DNA of 64,000 nt, from NCBI GenBank assembly GCA_023512835.1, contig CM042085.1:43944189-44008188 (forward strand). The letters are read 5' to 3'. The position numbers and the translations under genes are program-made. This stretch comes from Taxillus chinensis. Its lineage: Eukaryota; Streptophyta; Magnoliopsida; Santalales; Loranthaceae. The notes under the pieces were generated by a model. It was given only the letters and a program-made list of their open reading frames with translations, was not told the DNA's origin and did not search any database. Shown here one piece after another: positions 11,161-22,464 of the stretch (position 1 is the first letter of the stretch; every line of letters starts with the position of its first letter).

Positions 11161-12344
11161 AAAGGACTAGGGTGATTTGGTTTCATATTTTAGGAAAAAC
11201 AAAAACAAAAACTAGGGAGTGCATATTTCCGGGTTGTTTTTAAAAAAGGCGATTCATTTTTCATCACAAAACTGTAATATTTCTTCACTCCTGTCCTCAC
11301 TTATTTGTTGTCAAAATCAATCCAAAATTTAAAATCTCATGGCAAGTCACAGCCTCCTATTCCTATTCAAATGCTTTAATAAATTTATTTATGTAAAATA
11401 ATAGTAATTACAAATTCAACTTAAAATATATATTTTAATTAGAAATTTTATTATATTTTAAACTTCAAAAAACCAATTAATCAAACTTAACTAACCAATA
11501 ACTTAAAATTTTATATTTAATAAAAATTTTAAAAGACACATTTATTAAAACATTTGAATAGGCTTCTATCAAACCAACAAAGCAGAAAAGGCAAAAAGGG
11601 GAAGAACGTAGGCAACAAACAATGCCTCCAAAGGCAACACAATGCTTGTTTAAATTACAGAAAAATTACTAATGAGGATGATGTCACGTCATTTCACGAA
11701 TCCGACAAATTTGAATAGTACTCCATAAGTCTTCTGAGCAGCAGCAATTCGTGTCCGTGTCCGTGTCCGTGTCCGTCCTTCATTTATTTACACTAGTCTT
11801 CTACCATACATTCTTAAATCTTTCCTGCAACAAGACGTCAGGTCCACGATTAAAGGCATATATAATGTGAAAAATCGACAAGATTAGTTAACTAGGATCC
11901 AAACAAGACAAAACAAAATAAACCCAGTTCACATGATTTTAAAAGGAAAACCCAGTAGGTTCCAAATAAATCAATAACTAACTAATAAACAATGCGGGGC
12001 TATAAATAAATCTAAAAAAAACTTGATAATTTTTACTGCGGTTACTTGATTTTATGGGCTATGTACGGCCTATTTTATACAACAGGTGTTGGGCGCTAAC
12101 ATCATAGCAGCAAAAAGAGAGCTTACAGCCGGGTTGGATTGTCCCCAACAAGCACGGATTGTATTCCTTAATAATAAGTTTCCATCCTAACCCCACACCT
12201 TGCAAAAAGCCATTTCAAAACATCTAGTTGCCACCAGGCTCTGAGACACAATTACGTTCCCGTCAACAGCACCTCCCATTTACAGAAGCACCACACGCTA
12301 CAATGGAACATCTACAAGCATATCTCTTGCAGAATATAGACTGC
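11161..12344. other. Intergenic DNA downstream of ARF3
   Basis: AT-rich sequence without a recognisable ORF. A hexamer run (GTGTCC repeated, about 11,751-11,778) is present. The last 200 bases or so before 12,345 are probably the ARF3 3' UTR, given the minus-strand gene, but no convincing polyadenylation signal was fixed. Confidence 0.6.
11751..11778. repeat. Hexanucleotide microsatellite (CGTGTC)n
   Basis: Four to five tandem copies of CGTGTC in one run. Confidence 0.85.
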
Positions 12345-13192
12345 TTAAGTTTGTGCAGCTGCTTCAACTGCCTTACTCATCCCTGGAGGCACCGCCATTG
12401 CAACGGCTCTTCAGCCCGTGGCAGCAAAGAAACGTTTGGATTCAGTGGACGCTTGACTTGATGGTGTTTGTCGCCAACGCCTTCATCGCCTGCCTCATTG
12501 GTCAGTGGAAAACCAAATAGCCTGCAGCTGCTTTTTGAAAGGGGAAACTAAATTAACATCCTGGCTAAATGACGGCCGCATCGCAGGAGCACATGGAATA
12601 GCTCTTGACCATGCTCTCTACACAGACCAAATGTATCCACGCCCTCTGATATTCGCTGCCAAAGCATACAAGTTCCGCGTCTCATCGATCTACCAAATGA
12701 ATTCTGGGAAACTTCTTGCTCCTCCCAGATAATTAACACTATATATCGACTGCAAGTTCGCAGAAGGATTGCTCGCTTGCTGGAACATCAACACGGAGGG
12801 ACGAAGACCTTGTATAGGTGCGGCTGCAGATGAGCGCCTATTGGTATTATATCCCTGCATCCAGGGAAGACAGCCAACTCTAGAGGGTCCTACTTCTACC
12901 CCATAGATTGGATTTGAGAATTTTCTTGACCTTGCAAGACCTTACGGAATCTAAATGATTCGCCAAAGCCAGTGCCGCTGCTGGAAATATCAGAATTCCC
13001 AATACTGTTTCTGAAGCAATTTTCCATCTCTGCAATGCTAGTACTTTCGGTACCGAAATCGCCTCCTTGGATCAGGTGGTTGATGGTCTTGACCATCACC
13101 ACCACCTGGAGTACTAAAACTAAAATTTCTTGACCTTGCAAGACCTTCTGGAACCTTGAAGATTCCCCAAAGTCTGATCCCCCTTGTCCCAT
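12345..13192 (-). CDS. ARF3: ARF3 last exon with two tasiR-ARF sites
   Basis: After the acceptor TTTAACAG the exon reads [18 protein letters not shown], a variable stretch, then [17 protein letters not shown] Ser/Asn-rich segment follows, then [17 protein letters not shown] near 12,530-12,480 and a short tail. The most plausible stop, after one more frame change, is the TAA at 12,345-12,347; a TGA in the alternative frame lies about 45 bases upstream. This exon has at least three frame changes. Confidence 0.82.
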
Positions 13193-16100
13193 CTGTTAAA
13201 GGTAAATAAAGTAAGACATTCAAGGAAGAGTCGAAATAAATATTGTTCTAATGAAGTGCATGTTTGAGGGCCTACTAGGAACTGGGAAATCTGGTTTTGA
13301 AGGTAAACCATTTCTTGTCCTCTTTGAACCAGAGAACATTATGTTGTTAGAAAACCCTGAACCACATGGTTCAATCTCCCCATGGACAAACTCTGTTATG
13401 CCGTTTAGCTTCCATATCATCCCACCTTACCTACAGAAATAGGCAAAATCATCGAGATCATCATCGGCAGGTCAATTTTTTTTGAAGTATGGTCGTGACA
13501 ATGAGCAGGAAATGTCCACGTGAACAGTGTCCACTAAAGTGTTCAATTCAGTATTTTCAGTGCATATTTTCTGTCTTTAGTAGATTGTTTCTTAAATATA
13601 TTTAAGGTTATGAAGCTTTATTGCGTGTCCAGAAGGCCATGGTAACGGTGGTAACTGCTGTGGCACACAATTAAAAGCAAAATATAAAATATTAACATCG
13701 TTTCAACAACCTGAAATTCTTTCAACATTAAACTGAACAAATTCATGCAATGATAATTTTTGAAGTGCCTTCCAAGATTAACCACGCAATATCACTTCAA
13801 TTTGGTATTTTTAACAATACTTTTAACCTGCAAGAGCAATTGCTCCATACATTATGCGTAAAAAGCATTATTTTCAATTTAATTCGCCGTACAGACATGA
13901 ATGGACGACCAAATCTAAAGCATGTAAATATCAAAAACTAATGATTTCTGTAGCAGATGCACACCCATTAGCACCTCCATTTTGACCCAGGCCATCTGAC
14001 AGGATCAATATCCCCAACTCCAGTGACTAGGCCAGTATACCTGCCAAAAAAACGTTTTGCTTAAAACACTTCCATCATAATAATAACTGCATTACCAGAT
14101 ATTATTAACTGAAAGCAAGCTAAACCTTTGCTCGCTGCATCTTCAGATTCCAAACCGCATTTTAAATCTCATTCCAACCGAGAATGAATGATCAAGGCTT
14201 GTTGAAAACTTTAAAAGGTATGATGAATTCCGATAAGTTTTCTCTGCATAAAATGCGCACTTCTGGGAAATAGAAGGACCGATATATAGATTTGAGAGCA
14301 TCAAAAAATTAAGGCCTTAAACATCAGAAAGCACAGGAAGGCACGAAAACCAAATAAACCACAAGGTAGGTAGTTTAAACCAACTTAAGGGCGTCTGCAG
14401 TGAGATTCAGATACCTGAAATACCTTTCCACATGCAGAAATTCACATTGTGATAGTATGAAAAACTGATTGGATCACTTGAGACAACGAGGTCTTGTTAC
14501 GGTTATATCGGTTTCTTCAGAGAAATCAGTAGAATGAACATGTAAAAGCTCAGAATTGATGTTGAAGAGCAACATTTCTGCAGTCACAGGCATCCTTATT
14601 AAATGGAATGACAGCAAATACCTTGGATTGTAGAAAATGTTGAAGACACTATTTGTAGATATAGAATCAACAACTGCTCAAAGTTGTTCATATTCAGCTG
14701 TACTCCTCGGAGCTGAAGGGAGTGTCTTTGGATTAAAACTGCTCTACTTAATTCCCAGCCTTAATACTCCATCACCGCCTCTGTTATTGGTAAAAGATAA
14801 GAACTACATGAATGTATATGTTGTAGTTTCAATACATATTCATTATACCTAAGAAAGAGCACAGCATCTCCACATACAAGCTTTTTTCTATTTATAAAAA
14901 AACACTCCATCCGGTGAGCAAATGCCTCCGTGGCTGGCCTGTTTATGGGAGGACAAAGGAAAAAAAAAACACCTTGGTTAGCTGAGAATTCCACCCTGCC
15001 TGGCACCAGCCCAGGAAATTCAAAAAAGACATTCCTAGCAAAATAATACACAAGAAAGCCCTAACATAAACTGAAATATAAACCTGCTATACATTGTTGC
15101 ATAAATCAACTGAAGGCCAAGTTATGGCCTCAGGAAATAATATAAAAACAAATTTGGTTCTTTGACACATACCCCTGTAGATATGTTTAAACTTCCACTC
15201 AAGACCGTGCAAATCTTTCGCATAAGTTCTTGGGAAGTTCTCTATTGCTTGTAGTCCTACACCATTAAATCCACCAGAATTAAAATGTCATATGCAAAAC
15301 TGAAACTATTTCCTACATGAGAGAAAATGATTAATCATGAAATACTGTCAATCTATTTTAATGCAATGCTACAAAAAAATTTGTAAAATAAAGGGCATTA
15401 ATGCATGATAAGAAAACGCAGACTACCAAGGGAGTGGAAGCAATCTTCAGCTGCGCGGCGAGATGGACAGAGAATCCCCCATGAGTACTAGTATCAGAAG
15501 CAGTGAGCGTCTTGCAGAACATGTGGCATCACCAACTTAGTAGAACCTTCATTTTCTCTCCGTCCTCATCATCCGCCTGAGCTCTCCTTCCCTTAATCTC
15601 CGCTCGATCTGCTTTATGCAACGGGATTCAGCTAGAGAATCTAAAAACCCACACAGGCAGAAAACGATAGAAAAAAAAAAATCGCACTCGACCGGAGGTT
15701 CCATTAAGTTGCTGATTGAAAAGTTATGCAGGAATAGACTAGACAGATAAATGGGATCTTATAATCTCCATTAACTGGAGCCTGAGAAAGCGCTACAAAA
15801 TCGAAATGTCCAAATGAGAGCCTAATACACCTCTGTTTACTTTCCTCCGTGGGCGGACAAATTCAACCAACAACAAAAAAACATGAGATTTTCAGATTTT
15901 TTATATTTTTATTATACATTGCATAGTTAGATTTCTGAGCAACCAAACAGAGAAAATTGGTTGGAAAATTAACAGCACTATTTGGGTATGGAAAAAAAAA
16001 AAAACCACCGCCCGCCTAGATTTTCAACAGAAAGAATTCACGAACAATAAGTCAAAACAAAAGCCCACCTGAGTTTCAAGGAACCAACGAGACCTGCGCA

Positions 16101-16584
16101 AAAACCTCGTCCTTGGCCGTCTCCGCTAATTGGACGAATTTAAAAAAATTAAAAAAAAAAACGAAGAAAGCGCGCACACAGTGAGAAAGTTACTACTTTA
16201 TTGGAAAAAAAAACAAAGATTCTACAAGATCAAACAAACATTCGATAAATGTCGGAATCGTAGGGAAATGAGCCTAAAATATGTATATAAGCGAAGGGAG
16301 AGAGGGATTTTAGTCACATGGAAGCTTGACGGCAACGACGCGGGAAGACGGAGGGCAGATCATAGACTGCAAGCCGGAACATCCGCGGACTGCTCCAACT
16401 GGCCTTGCGGGAAGTACACCACCACACTCCCTTTCTTGGGCAACGAAATCAGAGGCCCAGCGCACGCATGCCTAGCTCATACACACCGTCGTAGGTGCCG
16501 GCGGCAGCGAGGAGGCGAAGGCGACGAGTCAGGATGATGGTGCTTCGTCGTCATCCACGGTGTTGAGATCGATTGACCCATCAT
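12345..16584 (-). CDS. ARF3: Auxin response factor 3 (ETTIN) gene, multi-exon, with frameshifts
   Basis: ARF3/ETTIN is a nuclear B3-domain transcription factor of the auxin pathway that sets abaxial identity in leaves and pattern in the gynoecium. At least nine exons can be read on the minus strand: [20 protein letters not shown] (N-terminal region), [19 protein letters not shown] (B3), [10 protein letters not shown] (B3), [13 protein letters not shown] (B3 end), [11 protein letters not shown] (ARF middle domain), [21 protein letters not shown], two KVLQGQE sites, and [11 protein letters not shown] near the C-terminus. The gene ends soon after CRLFGFPLT, with no PB1 domain. That feature, and two KVLQGQE sites, point to ARF3 rather than ARF2 or ARF4. 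Splice junctions are GT/AG and phase well, but several exons need one-base frame corrections. Whether these are assembly errors or real mutations is open. One small exon after exon 1 was not placed. Confidence 0.9.
12923..12943 (-). promoter_or_regulatory. tasiR-ARF target site B in ARF3 mRNA
   Basis: The minus strand carries the 21-nt TAS3 tasiR-ARF target with core CTTGCAAGGTCAAG, coding KVLQGQE. It is the 3' of the two sites. In land plants this siRNA guides AGO1/AGO7-dependent silencing of ARF2, ARF3 and ARF4. Confidence 0.9.
13127..13147 (-). promoter_or_regulatory. tasiR-ARF target site A in ARF3 mRNA
   Basis: A second identical 21-nt site lies 204 nt upstream of the other in the transcript, within [10 protein letters not shown]. 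Two sites in one exon are typical of ARF3 and ARF4; ARF2 has one. Confidence 0.9.
13276..13430 (-). CDS. ARF3: ARF3 exon, end of ARF domain and linker
   Basis: The exon begins [14 protein letters not shown] and continues, after a one-base G-run shift, as [19 protein letters not shown] and KPDFPVP. This matches the ETTIN linker, not the longer ARF4 one. The acceptor is TGTAG|GTAAGG. The donor is CCTA|GTAGG at about 13,275. Confidence 0.85.
13965..14040 (-). CDS. ARF3: ARF3 exon, ARF middle domain
   Basis: The exon reads [20 protein letters not shown] followed by WRC, the most conserved block of the Auxin_resp domain. The acceptor GGCAG|GTATAC ends at 14,041. The donor is near 13,964 (GTGTGC). 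The last codons (expected LMV) show a one-base loss that creates TAA. Confidence 0.85.
14126..14243 (-). CDS. ARF3: ARF3 exon, start of ARF middle domain
   Basis: The exon reads EFIIPF, then [13 protein letters not shown] and an acidic ED block, the conserved start of the Auxin_resp domain. The acceptor is ATGCAG|AGA and the donor CAAAG|GTTTAG. One base is extra after KMRF. Confidence 0.82.
14622..14780 (-). CDS. ARF3: ARF3 exon after the B3 domain
   Basis: The exon reads [10 protein letters not shown], a serine/proline-rich stretch, then [14 protein letters not shown], which corresponds to the ISTHSVFSISYNP region of the family. The acceptor is AACAG|AGGCGG and the donor CCAAG|GTATTT. Frame changes of one base are needed in the middle. 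Confidence 0.8.
14849..14938 (-). CDS. ARF3: ARF3 exon, B3 domain end
   Basis: The first half reads [14 protein letters not shown] in one frame and the second half [16 protein letters not shown] in another. The T run at 14,888-14,898 holds the shift. LLT lacks one of the two usual Thr residues. The acceptor AACAG|GCC and donor TTAG|GTAT are canonical. Confidence 0.85.
15173..15256 (-). CDS. ARF3: ARF3 exon, B3 domain middle
   Basis: The exon reads [16 protein letters not shown], then KHIYRG, matching the ARF B3 core. The acceptor GTGTAG|GAC and donor GGG|GTATGT are both canonical. One apparent stop (TAG within DYKQ..RTSQ) interrupts the first codons. Confidence 0.82.
15427..15640 (-). CDS. 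ARF3: ARF3 exon with B3 domain start
   Basis: The exon reads [17 protein letters not shown], then after a frame change [19 protein letters not shown], the DNA-contacting start of the B3 domain, followed by a shifted RRAAEDCF block. The donor is CTTG|GTAGTC. The acceptor (TTTTTAG at 15,641) is the less certain edge. A possible preceding short exon near 15,817-15,845 (EVY block) is only suggestive. Confidence 0.8.
16318..16584 (-). CDS. ARF3: ARF3 exon 1 (start and N-terminal region)
   Basis: The start lies at one of two adjacent ATGs (16,584 or 16,581). [15 protein letters not shown] follows in a frame one base off, as in ARF3 proteins that begin with an IDLN block. [20 protein letters not shown] and PQGQLEQ then match the ARF N-terminus. 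The donor is CAT|GTGA at 16,317. At least three single-base shifts are needed within the exon. Confidence 0.75.
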
Positions 16585-16653
16585 TAGAGAGCGCCGAAAA
16601 TCCTAACCCAAGAGGAGGCGAGAGGAAGATAGACAGAGAGAGGGGGTGGGGAG

Positions 16654-16684
<31 letters not shown>

Positions 16685-17300
16685 GAGAGGGGGAAGAGAC
16701 AGAGACAGAGACAGATAGAGATGGAGAGAGAGAGGGTTTTATTGGTCTGTTGTTGTTTACATTACATTGCTTTTTAAAAAAAACAAAAAACAAAAAAAAC
16801 AAAAACAAAACATGAAATAATTTTAATAAAGAGAAAAGCGCTGCTCTTCCTATGCCACTGCCACTGACTGTCTCTCTCTTTAACACACTCTTTTTACCAC
16901 CCGCGTTCACGCCCTCTGTCTGTGTCCCTCCCTCTCTTTTCTCGCAGTATTGATGAAATTTAATGGCTTTTTTGTTTTCCCATCAAATCAAACCTTTTTT
17001 TACACACACATATATATATATTGCTTTAACTAGGCCTAATAAGGGGATGAATTATTATTATTATTAAATACAGAAGACATGGGGTCGTCGCCTGAGCGTC
17101 GATGTTGCAGCCTGTGCCATTGGTGGAGGGGGAGGCGACAATCACTGTGGTGCTCTCTGTGGCAGAGCAGATACAAAGCTAAAAGCCCACCCACCCACCA
17201 CAGAGAAAAAAGAGAAGAGAAAAAGAGAGAGAGCGTGCGTGTAAAAGGGTGGGTTCTATGACTGTTGCGGAGCAATTGGAAGAGTTGAGAGAGCTTTAGT
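16585..17300 (-). promoter_or_regulatory. Probable ARF3 5' leader and core promoter
   Basis: On the minus strand this is CT-rich leader sequence upstream of the ARF3 start codon. It contains a long (CT)n/(GA)n tract at 16,648-16,735 and short ATG-led frames that could act as uORFs. Long leaders with uORFs are known for ETTIN. A TATA-like CTATATAC lies near 17,320 on the minus strand. The transcription start cannot be fixed from sequence alone. Confidence 0.5.
16648..16735. repeat. (GA)n-rich tract in the ARF3 leader
   Basis: Runs of GAGAGAGA broken by GGGG and GACAGA on the plus strand. GAGA-type motifs bind plant BPC proteins, but occupancy here is inference. Confidence 0.8.
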
Positions 17301-20300
17301 TTTATAGTGCGTGCGTATATAGTATATGGTAGTATAATTAAAAGAAAAAGAAGAAGAAAAAAAGGTAAGTGAAGAGAATATATCAGTAAGTGATAACTAA
17401 TATAGTACTTTGTGAGGAAGTTAATTTTGCATTTACAATAGTAACAGCCCCGGAAAAGGGCTCTCCCTATATTCCCGGATGGGTTTAGGTTTGGAGATGT
17501 CCTTTCTGCCTTCTCTCCATATTCCCCTATAGTCCCCGTTACTCACTTCCTATAGTTTTGTGTTGTTTTGCTACCCAAATAAACCTGCCTAAAAACCTTT
17601 TTACAGACCAAGTTTTTTTTGGTCCTCATAAGTGTACCCCATATGGGCACCGTCTTAATTTGTCCGTGGCTAAAATTGTTGATTGGTCTTTTTTTTTTCT
17701 CTTGTTTATTAATAAAAAAAAAAACCCACAAAATTAAACTCTATGCATTAATACAAAAAACCTAACGATTTCATTTTTTTTAGTTTATATTGACATGTGT
17801 TTAATTATTAGAAGCAATATTAATGTTGATTTACACGCGTTCATTTTCAATATTTAGACTACAAAATGTATTTTGATTTGTCAAAGTTTAATTGTTATGT
17901 ATATTTTATGGTAATTTTTTAATCTATTCGTTCAAAAAAGTTTTAATTTTAAAGTAGATAATAAATTTATGTTATATAAATTATATAAAAACAAAAGATA
18001 TACAAACCAAAATTTCATATTCGTTTAACTATATATTTAATGTTGGATCGTAAGACTATTTTGTTTAATTATGTTAAAATACGTGCAAGTTATTAAAAAT
18101 CGTTTAAATTAATCATATCAAGTTTCATTAGAAGTATAATCGCCACACGTACCTTGGAGCGTATAATTTTCATGGACCTTCTTAACCTCGTGTACGGATG
18201 AAAAGGTGAACATCTAACTGGGATGCAATAGCCTACTTTACCCTATTTAAATTAAATATTTCAGTGATTTATTTTTCTTCTTAGTAAACATTTATCGCTC
18301 TTTATTTCTCCTCATTTAAGTTTCTATTGCATCCTTATTTTTATTTTTGAGGAGGAAAAAATGTGGAAGGAAATGAGTCAGCAATGTATAAATTGCTATA
18401 AAGGAATTATCACGTGCTAATATTCTCGTGTTAATGGAAAACATATGGAAATATTAAATAAACCATTTAACATCACATGTAATATGATTTGGTTATTTTT
18501 ATTATGTGATTAAGGCACTTTGTCGTCATCTTTTTAATGATTTAAACTTAATTATATTAAATGCACTGTTTCTTTTTTCGCTTTTTCTTTGTTAACACTA
18601 CCATGATAGGATAAAGAAACTAACGGAATAAAGAAACTGAAATAACAGTTAATATTTTCTAACATGCCTCTTCCAAATGGTGTGCTAGAAGCTAAACTAA
18701 TACCGTCACAAAGATGAAGATGATGAGAAGGGCTTTAAAGCATCAAAGCTAATCTCCACAAAAAACATGAATCACATGCAGAACTAACAACTACACTAAC
18801 TCACAAACAAAGTAATATTCAACAGCTAATTAGGTTATTAGCATCATTTTTTGTTCACTAACTACATGTACGTGATAATATTATTTCTTTATTTTCTGTC
18901 ACACTTATTTTTTCATCTTTTTTTATCCTTTTTTCACATTTTACGCGGAAAAGGGTTTATGTTTTACATAAAAGGGTTATTTCGGACCATTTCTGTCCAT
19001 TACGGTGGAAATCACTGAAATGTCAATTTTTCATATTAATTAATCCAATAATTTTTTCTTCCATTTCCATATTGCTTGGCTGGAGCCAATTATTTAGTCT
19101 CTCAACATTTGGCAGTGACTTGGCAGTGTATCTATTGTACCCACTGAACAACCGAATATTTGTCCTTTTTATTTCCTTATAACTCAAAAATTCCAACTTG
19201 AAGGGGAAAAAAACTTCACTTAAACTTTTGGCTGTCGGAGAATATTAGAGCGTGAAATTTTGTGAGTTGAAGTTGATACTGAAAGTTCAAATGATTTGTC
19301 TCTCTCAAAAAAAAAAATACAATATAATAATATATTCTAATGATTTGAACTTTCGTTACTTATGAACTGTCTATCATTTTACCACATTCCACGCTGTCAG
19401 ATCGGAATCTTTATTTGTGCATGGATATGACATTTTGTCGCTAGCTACGTCTTTATAAATTCGGTTCGGAATAAACAACTTGCAATAGGCATATGTTACA
19501 TTTTTTAGTGCCTAGCAAGCAAGCAAGATGATGCACGCAGAATACAGAATTCAATAAATTTGTACATGCCTGTTAGCTTTTTTACTTTTAGATTACGAAG
19601 CACGGTATGAGTATGAACACTCGGTTGGACAACAGTGGGAATAAAGCCATTAATACGGGAAAATGCAATAAATAAAATAAACTCTTGTCGGTTGTTGTTT
19701 TTGTTTTTGTTTTGTATTGTTTTGTTTTTCTTTTCTTTTTCTTTTTCAAATAATTCTATGCTAGTCCAGAGATTTTTTTTAAAAGAATGATATATCATAT
19801 AGGAAAAGTTAAAGTGGTATTACTGGTATATAGGTTCATGTATAGGATTTTCATGTCTCGTATTCAATTTACACTTGTGACAATAGCTGATTTGAATTAA
19901 TTCTGTACTTCATAGATGGAGCCAAAAGAGATGTCTATACAATGGATTTTTAACTTTAGTAGTTTGATTGCAAGTCGATCGACTGGCTACTGGTTTTCTC
20001 ATTCTAGAAAAAAAAAATATAAGGATATGATTTTATGTTGGCCAATTGCCTAGAATACAACTGACCTCTCATAGCTTGGTTCCCTCAGAGAAGTTGCGCG
20101 ACTCAACTCTTGCATTCCTAAAGGCCGAAGGAATTTAAGCACGCACTAAAAAATAATAACAATAAGGGCTGACAATTAAGAGATTTTTGTGGTATCAAGA
20201 GTATTACAACAACCACTATTTATAAGTTCCGTTGGAGAGCTAGATGTCCTTGTTGACAAACGAAAGGCGCCGGTTACTGTGTAAACTTTCATCGCAAAGT

Positions 20301-22380
20301 TAATTTTATAATTAACATTTTTATATATTTTTTATTTAGAATAATAAAAAAGTTGGATCTAGTTAAGTTCTAGGAGAGGATTCGTGTAATTCCTAAAGCT
20401 CATGTCTTAGATCCAGCCCACATGCTTAAAAATTTGAGATTAAGTATAATTAAAAAGAAAAGGCCTACAACAAGTATTAATAATTTTGAAAAACCCTTTT
20501 CAATTCATTCATTTGTGTAGACATTAAATATTGCTATCAAACAAACTAAAATGGTGTGGTAAAAGGAAGCATATAGATACTAGTAGCATCGCTTTTAAGT
20601 GGGGTCGAGAGGCAATAATAAGTTAATTTTGTCTGCGTATGACCCAAATTAACTCATCAATTGCTTTATTTAATCTTTAAGAGGTCGGTAGAGAGGAGAG
20701 TATATGAAGTCTTTCCCCGTCATAGATTTTGATCCCTCACCTACACATAGGCGAAACGACTTTTAAAATTTTACTACCCTACTAGGCGCGGACGAGAGTC
20801 TGCAATATTGAATAAACTCCGCTCCCACTAAGACGGATAGTTACATATGGTAGCTATAAAAAAACGATAGAAATGAGGAATTGATGGTAAAAGTATGAAA
20901 ATTTTATTTTCTTGCAATGGATGGAAAATGAAATATAGAAAGAAAAAACATGAAAGAATATATATATAATTAAAATTATTTTGGTGACAATTAAAATATT
21001 ACAATTGCCTATAAAAAATATCAAAATTACAAAAATTATCCTTTTTGAATTATTACACAATTTATATACACATAGATAAAAAACAATTTAAACAATACTA
21101 CTTCTTTTGTACTTTTTCAAATTTCTAATAATAAATTTTTAAAAAACTATATATTTTTTATTGCAATCAAGCATTTTTCCTCACCTTTTATATCTACTTC
21201 TTTACGTTACCAAAGAAGAGGATCTTAGAGTAATTATACTAAGATTTTCTATAAAGATATGTTTTCTTTTATTTAAGAAAAATCGAAAAATCATAAAATC
21301 GTCCACATGCAGTTATATATTTATTTTATTTATAAATTTTATATAGTATTCTAATATATTAGAAAGTATTATTTACTTATTATGATTATTAAACTACATA
21401 TAAAAAAATTTGTCACCTCTTATTTTTATGTTTCTTGTAACTTTTACTTTTATTATATATTAAAATATTAAAAAAAATAAAAAAAATTTAAATATTAATT
21501 AAAAATATATAAAAATAATTAATAGAATCTCATGTATATTTATATAAGAAATTTAAAAAATAAATTAAACCGATAAAATTTTAAAAAAACAATAAAGTAG
21601 CGTTTTGAACCATGAAGAAATTGTTTCATCCATACAATATATTTTTAATATGTTTTTAGCGTTTTCCAACATAAAAAGTCCTACAATGATGAATCGTGAG
21701 GAATGATGAGCGGGAGGGCTGCCGATCGGCATGTCTCGTAGGCTTCATTGAAACGACGTGGGAAAAAAAATATTTTAATTTCTACGGAACGTTTTTTTTT
21801 TTTGTGGAAAAAAAGTCTTAAGAAATTTAAAATAAAAAGTTAATTTTAATGACTCAGTTTTTTTTTTTTAAGGAAAGATATACTCTCACTTGAAAATGGC
21901 CTTATATGTTTATTAATATGTAATATTATATGTTATTATATATAATGAAACGTAATAAACTATCCATCAATGTTGTATAAATAATTTCAATCTGGTCAAA
22001 AATAATAAAAACTTATTATACGAGATGATGACATACGAAACAAAATGTGATTTTCGGATATCAGATGATTCTAAAGATTTAAAATTTTAATTTATTATGG
22101 AAGGAATCATTACATGTGCATATATGTGAGATAAATAAAGAAATATCGCATACTATTTATTATATGTTTTCTTGGGTTTGGTCGGTTGTCTGATGTTGAG
22201 GCGAGCCGGTGGAAAGCGTAAGACTACGTCAGATTTCAAAACGAAGGGTGAGGACAGGAGAGTCAGTGTAGGATTGATAACAGCAATAGGTAAATAAGCC
22301 CAATAACAGTGGCCTGGGTTTAAGTATTCACGGTGTAGGTACTGGGTCAATTACCGAGACAAAATGGATTGATCTTAGAA
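17301..22380. other. AT-rich intergenic DNA upstream of ARF3
   Basis: Many A/T runs and no ORF with family motifs. The longest frames (for example 19,505-19,798) are Lys/Asn or Phe-rich low complexity. The first 1-2 kb next to 17,300 is the likely ARF3 promoter. I see no tRNA or precursor microRNA that I would defend. Confidence 0.6.
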
Positions 22381-22423
22381 TTTGAAAATGGCCACGTGAC
22401 TCCGCCTACGCACTTTCTATCCC

Positions 22424-22428
<5 letters not shown>

Positions 22429-22461
<33 letters not shown>
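22429..22461. repeat. (TA)n microsatellite
   Basis: A run of about sixteen TA dinucleotides, the longest simple repeat in the window's intergenic part. Confidence 0.9.

Positions 22462-22464
<3 letters not shown>

Noticed and set aside
16584..17275. Phe/Leu/Ser-rich frames upstream of ARF3 taken as a protein
   Set aside because: They are translations of CT-rich leader DNA with no family match; the ARF3 start lies just downstream.
22153..22350. 65-codon minus-strand frame with a protein-like look
   Set aside because: Too short, with no motif, and its flanks are AT-rich non-coding DNA.
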